From NCBI RefSeq assembly GCF_003664255.1, contig NZ_RCCV01000001.1:2852001-2916000 (forward strand): DNA of 64,000 nt. Reading direction: 5' to 3'. The notes under the pieces were generated by a model, which saw only the letters and a program-made list of their open reading frames with translations, searched no databases and was not told the origin of the DNA. Source of the DNA: Micromonospora sp. M71_S20. GTDB lineage: Bacteria > Actinomycetota > Actinomycetes > Mycobacteriales > Micromonosporaceae. Of the stretch, positions 16,683 through 26,146 are shown piece after piece (within the stretch, counting starts at the first letter, position 1; each line of letters opens with the position of its first letter). Made by a program: the position numbers and the translations under genes.

Positions 16683-18536
16683 TCATCCGGCCAGCCTGAC
16701 TGGGGTGTGGGGGCGCAAGAGGCGGGTCCACAGCTGGCGCAGCCACCACACGGCCACGGCGACCGCGTAGATCGCCCCGAGCATTCCCGTGGCCGGCCAG
16801 CTGACCAGCGCGGCGGCGATGACCGCCAGGGGCGCGCCCAGGATCAGCCGCAGGACCGGCTGGGACACCACGGCCATGACCGTCCCGACGCCGAGGAGCG
16901 CCCCACCGACGCGGCCGGCGACGTCGATCCACAGCACCATGTCCGGCCACCGGTCCGCGGTGACGCAGTACTGGATGAGCAGCATCCCGAGCCCGGCGGT
17001 GACCACCGACCCGGTGGGGAACGCCAGCAGCCGCGACCACCCACCCTCCGGGATACGCCACTGCCGGGCGGCGACCAGGGCCATCACCGCCGCGGCGGCG
17101 ACGACCGGCGCGACCGGCAACAGCGCCCAGCGGAGGAAACCGTTGACGGGCTCGCCGATGTAGAGGCTGCCGACCACGGCGTACATGCCGGCGACCGCGA
17201 CAGCCAGAGACGCTGACGCCAGGATCCCGGTACCGATCTGGGAACCGGGGCTCACCGGCGTGGTGGGCCGGGCGGCGAGCGCGGACGCGAGGACGGTGCC
17301 GGCGCCGAGGCTGGCGATCATGGCGAACACAGCGGCCATCGCCAGTTCACCCCAGTTGAGCCAGGCCTGCCGATACATGAGGGCGCCGTGCCACTCGGCG
17401 GTGAGAAGGAACTGGGAGACCAGGCCCAGCGACGCGAAACCCGGCACCGCGATCCCCGCTGCCCGCCGCACCGGCGGCACCGGCTCCCCCTCAGGCGACA
17501 CCGCCGCCGCTGCCGCGTCAACAGCGCCGACGTCCGCGGCGCCGCGCACGGCCGCCGATGCGGGCTCCATGACCACGATCGGCGTCAGCGGTAGAGCCTC
17601 GGTGAGAACCTTCTGCAGCAGCGGCAGCCGCGCGACACCACCGACGCAGTAGACACCAGCAACCTCTTGCGCGCTGACCTCCGCCGCGGCGATCGCCTCC
17701 GTCGTCAGTTCGGCGACCCGCTGCAGGACGGGCTGGGCGGCCTGTTCCAGCAGGCCAGCGGTGAGCACCACGGCCGACGCGTCCGGCAGAGGCACCGTCA
17801 CCGCGGCGCGGTCGGCCAGGGCCTGCTTCGCCGCGCGAACACTGGCCGCGAGAGCCCACCGCTGGCCATCTCCCTGAGGTGGGCTGGTGGCCGTCAGCGT
17901 GGCGGTGAGGGCGTCGTCGATCGCCGTACCGCCGGCGGCCGGGTCCGACAGGGTGGCCAGGACCTCGAACCCGGCGGGACCGCGCCGCAGAACGCTGACC
18001 TCCGCACCGGCCCCGACGTCACAAACGACGATGAACGCCCCGACCGGCAGTTGAACCCCGGTCGCGAGGAGGTGCCCGGCAACCGCCACTGGCGCCTCGA
18101 CAAGACGCGGCTGGGGAAGGCCCGCCCGGTGCGCGGCGCGGCGCAGCCAGGTGCGTCGGCGCGGTCCCCAGCCGGCCGGCACCACCAGCCGCACGTCCTG
18201 CAGCGGAGACCCAACCGTGTCCTGCGCCTGCGCCGCGACACGGCGCAGCGTCGCGGCGACCAGGCCCACGACCTCGACCTGCTGCCCTGCAACGCTCAGG
18301 TGCTGCTCCGGGGACTGTCGCGGAGCCGGGATGAACCTGTCCGGGGCACCGACGGCGGCCTGCCAGGCCTGATGGCCTGTCAGCGTGTACCCCTCGATGG
18401 GCAGGAGGACCGCGCTGGGCAACTCGGGCTCACCATCGAACAGCAGCGGCGTCCAGGTGCCGTCCGACCAGGCCAGCACAGCGGTCGTGCTCGCGCTACC
18501 ACAATCGATCGCCAGCCGCGCCTGCCCCGCCCCCAT
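16683..18536 (-). CDS. Hsp70/actin-fold ATPase fused to a polytopic membrane domain
   Basis: 617 aa. Residues 1-345 have the Hsp70/actin nucleotide-binding motifs: phosphate-1 AIDCGSASTTAVL near the start, phosphate-2 VCDVGAGAEVSVL near 170, and adenosine motif CVGGVARLP near 310. Instead of a substrate-binding domain, the protein continues into about seven or eight membrane segments (roughly 385-600). Start ATG 18536 lacks a clear ribosome site and could be leaderless. It heads the minus-strand set Hsp70, BTAD2, BTAD1, DUF2637. A membrane-tethered Hsp70-fold ATPase upstream of two membrane BTAD proteins suggests an energy-dependent sensory or assembly complex. That is inference. Confidence 0.8.
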   Translation of the reverse strand: MGAGQARLAIDCGSASTTAVLAWSDGTWTPLLFDGEPELPSAVLLPIEGYTLTGHQAWQAAVGAPDRFIPAPRQSPEQHLSVAGQQVEVVGLVAATLRRVAAQAQDTVGSPLQDVRLVVPAGWGPRRRTWLRRAAHRAGLPQPRLVEAPVAVAGHLLATGVQLPVGAFIVVCDVGAGAEVSVLRRGPAGFEVLATLSDPAAGGTAIDDALTATLTATSPPQGDGQRWALAASVRAAKQALADRAAVTVPLPDASAVVLTAGLLEQAAQPVLQRVAELTTEAIAAAEVSAQEVAGVYCVGGVARLPLLQKVLTEALPLTPIVVMEPASAAVRGAADVGAVDAAAAAVSPEGEPVPPVRRAAGIAVPGFASLGLVSQFLLTAEWHGALMYRQAWLNWGELAMAAVFAMIASLGAGTVLASALAARPTTPVSPGSQIGTGILASASLAVAVAGMYAVVGSLYIGEPVNGFLRWALLPVAPVVAAAAVMALVAARQWRIPEGGWSRLLAFPTGSVVTAGLGMLLIQYCVTADRWPDMVLWIDVAGRVGGALLGVGTVMAVVSQPVLRLILGAPLAVIAAALVSWPATGMLGAIYAVAVAVWWLRQLWTRLLRPHTPVRLAG

Positions 18537-18813
18537 AGGCCACAGTCAAACATGAGGATCACAATCACGTCACCCGGCAATTACTCACCGGGATCTACGG
18601 GGTGTGACAACGTCGGCCCACGTGCGGGCCATGCGCGGGACAGCGCCTGACCGACCCTTTCTCGAAGACCAGCCACGCCTGCCGCTGCACCGCTCCGGCT
18701 TTCCCGCCGGCACACCTTCCGCCACCACGCGGTGACCGCCTGCTCGTTCCGCTCCACCGCCTTTTGCGCCGGCATTACGGGCGGCCGGACTGGTAAACGA
18801 CAGTCCCGACGGC

Positions 18814-19263
18814 ATGCCGCTGGTCGCGGTGTGGCTTGTTGCGCTGTACGCCGACCTGCTGCTCGCCGTCGTCGTCGACATCGTGACGCGGAGACTTCCC
18901 ACGCCCACCGTGGTACCACGGGCGCTCGCCGTGGGTGAGCTTCTCGCCGGCCACGCCGTAGCCACCGGCCAGGCACGCACCCTGGTCACCGCTGCGATGC
19001 AGGCCGGAGTGCTCGGCGGCGGCAACCTGCTCCTAGCCATCGGCGGTGACAGCGGGATGGGAGTGGGCGACGTGCGGCTGGCGACGCTGCTCGACGCGTC
19101 GCTGGGCACTCTCGGCTGGCCCGCGGTGCTGTGGGATGGCCTGCTGCCCTACGGCTCGCCCCCATTGCGCTCACCCGCCTCACGCTGCCGCCAGCCCGAC
19201 CACGCCTGCGGCCCGTACCTGCTCGCCAGCGCCTTCCTATCGGTTGCGCTCGTCGGCCCCTGA
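18814..19263 (+). CDS. Prepilin peptidase A24-like protein, possibly frame-disturbed near its end
   Basis: 149 aa. The two aspartate sites of type IV prepilin peptidases are visible: VDIVTRRLPTP after the first hydrophobic helix, and GMGVGDVRLATLL in the centre. The end GPYLLASAFL is also typical. Between residues 110 and 130, however, the chosen frame gives a non-membrane stretch (SPPLRSPASRCRQ). Another frame reads APIALTRLTL, which fits the family better, so two compensating frameshifts are possible. Small A24 proteins process Tad/Flp-type pilins. No pilin genes are in view, but the neighbouring operon may belong to such an apparatus. It is divergent from the Hsp70-like gene. Confidence 0.6.
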   Translation: MPLVAVWLVALYADLLLAVVVDIVTRRLPTPTVVPRALAVGELLAGHAVATGQARTLVTAAMQAGVLGGGNLLLAIGGDSGMGVGDVRLATLLDASLGTLGWPAVLWDGLLPYGSPPLRSPASRCRQPDHACGPYLLASAFLSVALVGP

Positions 19264-19400
19264 ATCCCCGGCAAACAGGCGCGGGGCCGGGGCGGCACGC
19301 AACCTCGCCGCCCCGGCCCCAGCATCCCTCGTACCCCGGCTCGCGGTCGCCATCGGGACACTGGCCCTGGTTCCACCGGCCTATCGATGGTGTTGGTGCA

Positions 19401-19775
19401 ATGATGGAAGACGTGGGAACTACGAGAACTGCTACGCCTGCTATCTCACCGCTTGCCGGCGAGCCCATTAAGCGGGCCGATGCCGAACAACTCGCGGGAG
19501 TGCTGAAGGCATTCGCCGACCCGGCCCGACTGCGACTGCTCAGTCTGATCCAGTCCGCTCCGCAGGGCGAGGCATCCGTGAGTGACCTCACCGCGCCGCT
19601 CGGTCTCTCCCAGCCGACCGTGAGCCATCACCTTCGGATCCTCACCGAGGCCGGCCTGATCGAGCGCGAGCAGCGCGGCGTCTGGGCGTACTACCGCCTG
19701 GTCCCGTCCGCGATCGCTGCCATCGCTGACCTGCTGACGCCGCCCCGCAAGCGGGCGACGAAGCGGGCCCGCTGA
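19401..19775 (+). CDS. ArsR/SmtB-family transcriptional regulator
   Basis: 124 aa from ATG 19401; the next ATG and a GTG within 12 bases are alternatives. The winged helix is clear: LKAFADPARLRLLSLIQSA, then SVSDLTAPLGLSQPTVSHHL as recognition helix and AGLIEREQRGVWAYYRL as wing. ArsR proteins are metal- or redox-sensing repressors. The N-terminus has no cysteine pair and the C-terminus is basic, so the inducer is unclear. The strong initiation context is poor, and an AT-richer TATCGAT about 18 bases upstream may be a -10. No obvious target gene follows. Confidence 0.85.
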   Translation: MMEDVGTTRTATPAISPLAGEPIKRADAEQLAGVLKAFADPARLRLLSLIQSAPQGEASVSDLTAPLGLSQPTVSHHLRILTEAGLIEREQRGVWAYYRLVPSAIAAIADLLTPPRKRATKRAR

Positions 19776-21551
19776 GCGGCACTGCCGAAGGCCGGCGCCG
19801 GCCGGTCCCTATCCGTGGTCCGCACACCACCCCAGACCGCCCGGCATCGTCTTACTCGACGAGGCTGGCTTGCCGGCGGCGCAGGGTACGGATCCATCCC
19901 TGGGCGGTGTGCCGCAGCACGTTGTAGTGATCGACGACAGCCGCCACACCGCAGCCTGCTGGTACACCGACTCGATCAGCGCGTCCCCGACGACCCGGAC
20001 CTACCGTGGGGGCTCCCCCAGTGCTGCTCGGTAACCGGCGCGAAGGGTCAGCTGTCGGAGACACCCGAGATGTCGTCGTTGTCCGGAGCGCCGTCCGTGG
20101 AACTGCTCGGGGAGTTGCTCACCGGCCTCCGGGCGAGTGCCGAGGAACCGACGATACCTTCAGCAACCGACCACCACCGCCCCAACCCGCTCGTGTTCAG
20201 CCCAACCCGCCGATACCTGCCGCATCACCTGCGCCTGCAGTTGCTGCGGATCCGCGGCGAGGAGACGGCACGACCGACACAGAGCTGGTAACGCGGTGTT
20301 GCTCTCCACAGGATTGTTCGGCTGGCAGCGGAACCCGACCGGTACCTCTTCTGATGTGGGAATGCAGTACTTCAAGAGTGTCCCAGCACGCTTACACATG
20401 AGAAGCGCCTTGACGTGTTGCGGTTGCATCCGAACCTCCTAGCCGGCGACGCCAGCGACCTTGTGCCACAGTCCACCAAGACCGGCGGTGAGAGGCTTCA
20501 ACCAACCCATCACGCGCGAGCTGTTGACGTAGCAGCTCGCGACGGGCGGCCTCCACCTGCAGCGTCCGCTGGTCGCGCTAAACGGCTCTTACCTCTACAA
20601 GCGACAGGCGACCGACCTCTCTGTGCTGTTACATGAAACTCGTACGGCACCCACCGCCGGAAGCCTCGATCTTGCCGTCGGAGACGACGCCGATTGCCGA
20701 ACCCAACTCAAACCCCGTGCTGCGGAGGTGCGGCCGGTGGGAGCCACCGCTGGTCGTCTCCGACGGCCGGACCATACGGTGCCGAACGTGCGAGCCCCTG
20801 CTTTCAAGCTCCCATGAACTCGTGCGCGATTGCGAACCCCCTAGGCATCGATAACCGTTGTTCGCGTCATGGCTGGCGCTGCGATCATGATGAACGCGAG
20901 GCGTAGGCCTTGGCAGTTGGCACGGCCATCGACGAGTACCCCCGCGCGCTGATCTGGGCGTGGCTGGCCGCTCTGGTTGCGGCGAGGGTCCTGTTCGTGG
21001 TGGCCGGTCTCCTCGCGGCGTCCGGAAGGAGCAGACCACCGGACGATGCAAGAACGTCGGCTCGGTGCAGCAGACCGCTCCACGGTTTGGGCGGGACCTG
21101 GGGGTCGAAGGCCCCGCCCACCGTGGAGGCGCGTACCTCATCCTCCAATATGGATAGCGTGGTGAGTCGAGGTGCTGTTACACCGATTCCGACCGCCTCA
21201 ACCCTTAATGTGGTCTTCGAGCGCCTTGCATACCCACGCGCGGCAGTAACTGGGCGGACGCGAGTGCGTTGTTGCGCTACCCGGGCAGTGGCGAAGCCCA
21301 TAGCAAGAACCATCACCCCGCGCGGAGGCGCCCCGGGCGATGGCGGCCTGGCGGTGGCTGTTTCCCGGCACACCGCCCTGCCGGCGCTGCTGCGGTTAGC
21401 GCTGCCCTGCGCGGCGAGAGTCTCCGCCCTGACGGCCTCGGGCACGGTGCCGGAGCGGATACTTGTGGAGAGCTACCATGATTTCCTGTATTCGCCCCTG
21501 GCGAACGCGGTGCAGGCCGCCTCGCCTGGCTTGACTCCGGATGGGTGCCCG
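19776..21551. other. Gene-poor stretch
   Basis: About 1.8 kb without a convincing gene. A minus-strand reading near 19850-19945 (VVDHYNVLRHTAQGW) looks like the end of a lost gene. A plus-strand stretch from about 20910 encodes one hydrophobic helix (ALIWAWLAALVAARVLFVVA) and then turns random. Both look like debris. No RNA gene or repeat was recognised. Confidence 0.4.
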
Positions 21552-22001
21552 ATGAGCGTCGACCACGGTGACCGCGTCGCCGCCGACCCGCACGGTGAGA
21601 CGACCCGGGCGTTACCGGTGTTGAAGGCGCGCTGGGTTCGCGGCGTTCAGTTGGACGCGGATGAGGTGGCCGGTGTGGCCGGGTCGGCCGACGAGCGGCT
21701 GATGTTCCTCAGTGGTGAGGTGGACCGGCTGCGGCGGGAGAACGAGCTGTTGACGCAGCGGGTGGAGTCGCTGCGCTATGGGGCCCTGCCGAGCGCCGCC
21801 GATCGGCAGGGCCCGGACCCGATCGTGGTGGAGTTGGCGGCGCGGGCGCTGGACGAGGCGAACCGGGCGCTCGGTGAGGCTAGCAAGGAGGGCGCGGAGA
21901 TCATCGCCGAGGCCCGGCGGCAGGCTGACGAGATCATCATCGAGGCGCACCGCCGGGCCGAGGCGGTCAGCGCGCAGCTGCGGCAGGCCGTCGGCGGGTA
22001 G
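21552..22001 (+). CDS. DivIVA-like coiled-coil protein
   Basis: 149 aa. A short N-terminal segment (VLKARWVRGVQLDADEV) resembles a degenerate DivIVA/GpsB membrane-targeting motif. Two coiled coils follow: ERLMFLSGEVDRLRRENELL and, after a Pro/Gly break, a long Ala/Glu/Arg helix (ALDEANRALGEASKEGAEII onward) like those of actinobacterial cell-pole proteins. The frame is open far upstream, but that part is not protein-like, so ATG 21552 is chosen. No strong ribosome site is present. It would act at the membrane or pole as a scaffold. The downstream end abuts a broken IS5 transposase. Confidence 0.55.
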   Translation: MSVDHGDRVAADPHGETTRALPVLKARWVRGVQLDADEVAGVAGSADERLMFLSGEVDRLRRENELLTQRVESLRYGALPSAADRQGPDPIVVELAARALDEANRALGEASKEGAEIIAEARRQADEIIIEAHRRAEAVSAQLRQAVGG

Positions 22002-22017
22002 CCATTTTCAGGACAGA

Positions 22018-22661
22018 TCAGTCGACCCCGCGCTTCCTGAGGGTGCGGCGGGTGGCGGGGCTTGAGTAGGCCTTGTCGGCCCGCACGCAGTCTGGTCTCT
22101 TCCTTGGTCGCCCAGGGCCGGAGGTCTTGACCCTGACCTGGTCAAGCAGTGGCAAGAGCTGGGGGTTGTCCCGGCCTGCCCGGGCGTGAGCAGCACGATC
22201 ACGGGCAGACCTCGGGCGTCGGTCGCCAGATGGATCTTGGTGCTCAGTCCGCCGCGCGAGCGGCCGAGGGCCTCCCCGGGTTGCGCGAGACCCTCGATCT
22301 CGACTGCGTGGCAGGCCCCCGTTTTCCGGGCGCCGGCTGCGTGCTGGTGTGCACGCACCACGTGGAGTCGATCGAGAAGATCCATTCGATCTTCCCGGCG
22401 TCGCCCTTACGGGTCTGGACGTGGGCGAGGATGCGGTCCTAGGTTCCGTCGGTGGTCCACCGCCCGTAAGCGTTCGTGCAAGGTCTTCCAGGGCCCGTAG
22501 CGTTCCGGGACGTCCCTCCAAGGTGCGCCGGTGGGCAGCTGCCGTAGGACGCCGTCGACGACCTGCCGGTGGTCGCGCCACTGCCCGCCCTTGCCGGAGG
22601 AATGCAGGAGGGGGCCGATCAGGTCCCACTGTTCGTCGGTGAGGTCGTCACGCCCAGTCAT
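22018..22661 (-). pseudogene. IS5-family (IS427-type) transposase remnant
   Basis: The start (ATG 22661) gives the usual IS5 front DDLTDEQWDLIGPLLH and APWRDVPERYGPWKTLHERL. Reading must then change frame; RWTTDGT is followed by TAG where the family has Trp, and IEWIFSIDSTW and STKIHLATDARGLPVIV follow in another frame. A further shift gives DNPQLLPLLDQVRVKTSGPG. The sequence stops at RRTLRKRGVD, losing the last third with the final catalytic glutamate. At least two frameshifts, one nonsense codon and a 3' truncation make it dead. Confidence 0.85.
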
Positions 22662-22978
22662 GTCGTGCTCTGCCTCAGGAACTGGTGCGTGCGCGGCACC
22701 CTGAGCCGTTTCGGCTCAACGGCTCACCGAGGCGCGACGTGACGGAAACGTCGCCGCTGAGGGAAGTTGTAGCTGGGGGAGAGAGGCATGATTGCCTGGG
22801 GCGCCCGACGATCGACCGAGCTGCAGGTACTTTGATCGGGTAAGGGCCGTAGTGCTGCGAAGCCGCTGGCCAGTAAGGGTGAGGATCGTGTTCGGGGCGG
22901 TTCGCTTGATCTTCAAGGGTGGAGTGATTCCCCGTGGGGTTCGAGCGAGATCTGGCATCAGTCGCGGAGCGCGGGTGG
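22662..22978. other. Intergenic stretch beside the IS5 remnant
   Basis: 317 bases with no gene. A small inverted repeat (gagccgtt and aacggctc with a 7-base loop, near 22703-22725) could be a weak terminator for the minus-strand gene ending at 22979 or an IS-end relic. Nothing else is seen. Confidence 0.35.
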
Positions 22979-24208
22979 TCAGCGGTAGCACCGCCAGGCG
23001 TATGGATCCTCAGAGTTCAGCGTTCGGGCGTAGGCGCCCGATCCGTACGTGTCGCGGCAGGCAACGTCCATGTCAACGACGGACGCGAAGAGAAGCTGCC
23101 TACATTGCCAACCGCTGTCGTTGCGAGGCTCCGCTGAGCCCCCGCCGTGCTGATCGCAGTATTGCTGGACCATGCTCTTCACCCCGTCGTTCGATGGGCC
23201 GAGCAGGAGCGGACTCGAGCTTTGGGTCTGCGTCGGCGTAGCCGGGGTCGGTGTCGGGGGCGACGTGGCGGAATGTGTGACTGACGGCGCGGCGCTAGGC
23301 GCGGCGGGACGCATGGCTGATGGTGTAGTCCGGGGCGCGGCGGAGGAGGTGCGCGGTATCACGGAACTTGGCACCGCCGACGGCTTGTCGGGGAGGGCAA
23401 TCGGTTCCGCAGATGAGCCCGGCGGAATGGTTGCCGTCGACAGCGGCAGCCCGCCTTCCGGCGACCGGTCCGACCCCCACAGAAATGCCAGAGCGCAGAG
23501 CAGCGTCCCCAACGCGAGCCCGACGACCGCGATCAACCGGCGCCGCTGCCGGGCCTGTCTTGGGCGGGTATCAAACTCCCGGGTGAGCTGCCCTCGGGGC
23601 TGGCCGCCCTCGACCGGCGTGACGTGCCGGGTGTCGGGCTCATCGTGGCGGTAATCGTTGTGGCCGGCGAGATCGTCGTGTGGGTAGTACTGCTGGTCGG
23701 CATAGCCGACCTCCGGTAGGGCGTATGTCTCCTGCGGCGCGGCGTACGCGTCCTCGTGGGCCGGACCGGCGTCGATCGGTCCGTACGGCTCCTGGGTCCG
23801 CTGTTCCTTCCGACAGTCCAGCCCGTGCTCGTTGTACTGATGGGTCTGGTCGGACTGGTAACGCTCCGGTTCCCGGTAGGCCGCTGGGTCGGGCCGCCGG
23901 TACGCGTACTCGTGCTGACCGTACGCCCCGCCGGGCTGCTCGTACTCATCCTCGTACTGCTGGTGTGCCCCGTGCCTTGCGTGCCGTCCTTCGTGCTCGT
24001 GGTTTGTTTCCCCAGGTGGGTATTCCTCGTACGGGCTCGACACGCTCTCGCGCCAATTCGGCACGGCAGCCGGCTGCCACTCGGAGTACGTGTCTGAGCC
24101 GCTTGCTGCTGGTTCCGACAGTTGAGAGGTCCAGCTGTCTATGTCACTCGGCGAGTCGTGACGTTGGGCAGCCCCATCGGCGGGGCGATTGGTCGATCTC
24201 TCGGCCAC
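22979..24208 (-). CDS. Single-pass membrane protein with disordered cytoplasmic part and small Cys-containing extracellular domain
   Basis: 409 aa. GTG 24208 has AGGAGG 9 bases upstream on the minus strand. Residues 1-215 are disordered and rich in Tyr, Glu, His and Gln (EYEQPGGAYGQHEYAYRRPD). A basic stop-transfer (RPRQARQRRR) precedes one membrane helix (LIAVVGLALGTLLCALAFLW). A Ser/Thr/Pro/Ala linker of about 90 residues follows. The C-terminal 75 residues form a compact domain with four cysteines (QYCDQH, GWQCRQ, VACRDTYG, AWRCYR), a module often seen on the outside of actinobacterial kinases and membrane proteins. Function unknown. Confidence 0.75.
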   Translation of the reverse strand: MAERSTNRPADGAAQRHDSPSDIDSWTSQLSEPAASGSDTYSEWQPAAVPNWRESVSSPYEEYPPGETNHEHEGRHARHGAHQQYEDEYEQPGGAYGQHEYAYRRPDPAAYREPERYQSDQTHQYNEHGLDCRKEQRTQEPYGPIDAGPAHEDAYAAPQETYALPEVGYADQQYYPHDDLAGHNDYRHDEPDTRHVTPVEGGQPRGQLTREFDTRPRQARQRRRLIAVVGLALGTLLCALAFLWGSDRSPEGGLPLSTATIPPGSSAEPIALPDKPSAVPSSVIPRTSSAAPRTTPSAMRPAAPSAAPSVTHSATSPPTPTPATPTQTQSSSPLLLGPSNDGVKSMVQQYCDQHGGGSAEPRNDSGWQCRQLLFASVVDMDVACRDTYGSGAYARTLNSEDPYAWRCYR

Positions 24209-24705
24209 GATTGTCTGCCTCCTAGAAGCACAGGTGCGGACAGCTAGCTGACCTTACCCGCCATCGGCCGAAAGTCCACCGACCCATCCGACGAACAGGT
24301 GACAACGGGCCCCGCTGGCCGCCTCCGATGAGTGCGACAAGATCCGAAAAGGTGCTGCTCGAGCAACCAAACGCCGACAGGAGCTCGGCCCCCGCCCCCG
24401 GCTCGGCTGCGGTGGAACGTGGGGGGTCGGCGTGAGGAACGCGCAAGAGGTCTGGCGCCGCGGGGTGGCCGACGACGGCGTGGCGCTGGACGTCGCGGGA
24501 GACCTGCGGGGCGTCCCGGAGCTTGCCACCGTCGATGGCGACCGTTTTGTGGTGGCCTTAACACGTACCGGCCACCCTGCTTCCTCCTCGCCAACACACC
24601 GATCAGCAGAACACTTGGGCGAGGCATGGCCCATCCCGCGTCGGCCCGGCGGTCCGCCCGAGCCCTGACAAACTATCGAAGTCGAGCCCGGCGTTGCTCG
24701 TGTCG
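24209..24705. other. Intergenic stretch
   Basis: 497 bases with no convincing gene on either strand. The open frames here are short, Arg/Pro rich and without domain signals. It holds the upstream region of the membrane-protein gene ending at 22979 and the 3' side of the lipoprotein gene. Confidence 0.4.
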
Positions 24706-25425
24706 TCAGTCCTCGAGGGCACTCGGCGACGCATACGCAACGCAGGCTGTTGGCTTGCCGGTCATGAGCAGGTTTACCTCGGCAACAGCCTCGCCCGAAG
24801 GCGGGATCAGCTCGGGGAAGGTGAAGCCACCGCCGGCGATCTTCTTGCTGGCGTCGTAGCAGACGACGTCTACCTTTGGGCTCTTGAGCGGCTCCGTTTT
24901 AGGGTTAGTTACCTCGACCTTGGCCGCGAATTCGTCGCCGTACTCCGATTTTGCCACGGTGACGGGGCCAGTCTTGATCTCGGGAAAAGGCTCGGAGGGA
25001 AAGCTGCCCTTGTCCTCGATGAGCAGGGTTGCCTCGACCTTGGCGGCCTTCTTGCCCTTGGGTACCTCCACTTGTGTCTGGACCGGAAACTCCTGTCCGA
25101 CGCGAGAGAAGAACTCGACCTGCGACTCGCTCGCGAGTAGTTCACCGTTGGCGTCCTTGACGTTGAACTGGACCGTCACGGTTTGCCCCACCTTGTCGGA
25201 GGTGTTCTGTACGATGGCAATGAGCGACACATAGACGTCCCTCTGACCGAATCCGGTCTTCAAGAGCGAACCAGATGGCTTTTCCTCAGCCCCTGCTGCC
25301 GGCCTGTTAGTCCCACCCGTCGAAGAGTCCTGCTCGACTTTGTCGGACCCACCGCATGCGGCGAGGAACAGTGCAGAGCACGCGACGAGGGCGGCAACCC
25401 GCGTATTAATCAAGTTGGTCTCCAT
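24706..25425 (-). CDS. Secreted lipoprotein with FxLYD-like beta domain
   Basis: 239 aa. The signal peptide (RVAALVACSALFLAACGG) ends in lipobox LAAC, with the lipidated cysteine near residue 24. The mature part alternates hydrophobic and polar residues as in an immunoglobulin-like fold: VSLIAIVQNTSDKVGQTVTV, then PVTVAKSEYGDEFAAKVEVT. This is the style of the FxLYD/DUF4352 lipoproteins, whose roles are mostly unknown. It ends in VAYASPSALED. It lies alone on the minus strand, anchored outside the membrane. No ribosome site stands out. Confidence 0.8.
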   Translation of the reverse strand: METNLINTRVAALVACSALFLAACGGSDKVEQDSSTGGTNRPAAGAEEKPSGSLLKTGFGQRDVYVSLIAIVQNTSDKVGQTVTVQFNVKDANGELLASESQVEFFSRVGQEFPVQTQVEVPKGKKAAKVEATLLIEDKGSFPSEPFPEIKTGPVTVAKSEYGDEFAAKVEVTNPKTEPLKSPKVDVVCYDASKKIAGGGFTFPELIPPSGEAVAEVNLLMTGKPTACVAYASPSALED

Positions 25426-26146
25426 TCAGATCGTTGATGGGCTCGAAGACGATAGCGCTGCTTACAGCCGTCAAGCCCGATGTGGTCATGACTGCCCGGT
25501 GCGACGCGTCTGGGAGCGGCAGGAGCAAGACCACCTCCGAGGTGGAGAAGCGGTCGCATCGCCTGCTCCTGTCGCGTCCATGGGGGCATCCGTACATATC
25601 GGCGTTGACAGGTAACGGATCGTTACGTCTGCAGGGCGTGGTGCTCATGCCGGGACAGGGCTTGCTCAGCACTAGGCACGGTGACAGTGAGCCCCGGCCC
25701 GCCTGTAGAGCTGGAAGGGAGGGCTTGAGTCCTCACCGTCGACGTCGTCGTACTGATCCACGCACTGTCGGCCGAGCTGGTCCATGCCGTGGGCTCACTC
25801 AACCCGCAACGCCTCACGTCGCTCGGAAGCGTTCGCGCACGATGGCGAACATCGCGGTGGCGCTCCCACCAAGCCCTTGCCGCACGGCGCCCAAATGTTG
25901 GTGCACCGTCCCCAACATCAACTCCTCTAGGGAGGGAGAGCGCACCATGTGCGTCCGCGCTACGGCACCTGCCATCCGGCACGGGGGCGCGCGCCACCTG
26001 GATGTCGGCCTGCACTGGCTGAGAGTTGGCCAGGGGTCACCGGCTCGCACGCTGACGGTTCAGGCAGCTGAGGGAGCGGTGGATCGGCTGCCGGGCGCCG
26101 GAAGCTGCTGCCCAGGGAGGGTGGCCGATTGTCGGGCCTGCCGGCA
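25426..26146. other. Gene-poor stretch
   Basis: About 720 bases between the lipoprotein and anti-sigma genes. The best candidate is a minus-strand reading of 35-45 codons ending at 25814 (MLGTVHQHLGAVRQGL) with GAGGAG 3 bases before its ATG, too weak to call. A small inverted repeat (atgttgg and ccaacat) sits at about 25894-25920. Otherwise I see nothing. Confidence 0.35.

Noticed and set aside
20633..20854. 73-codon plus-strand frame with two CxxC-like cysteines
   Set aside because: One interesting cysteine pair but no start context, no neighbours and an otherwise random sequence.
20629..21445. Several 150-190-codon minus-strand frames in the gene-poor stretch
   Set aside because: Ser/Arg/Pro-rich, no domain or start context; typical spurious frames of high-GC DNA.
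24254..24668. Short frames on both strands upstream of the membrane-protein gene
   Set aside because: No ribosome site, no domain, low-complexity products.
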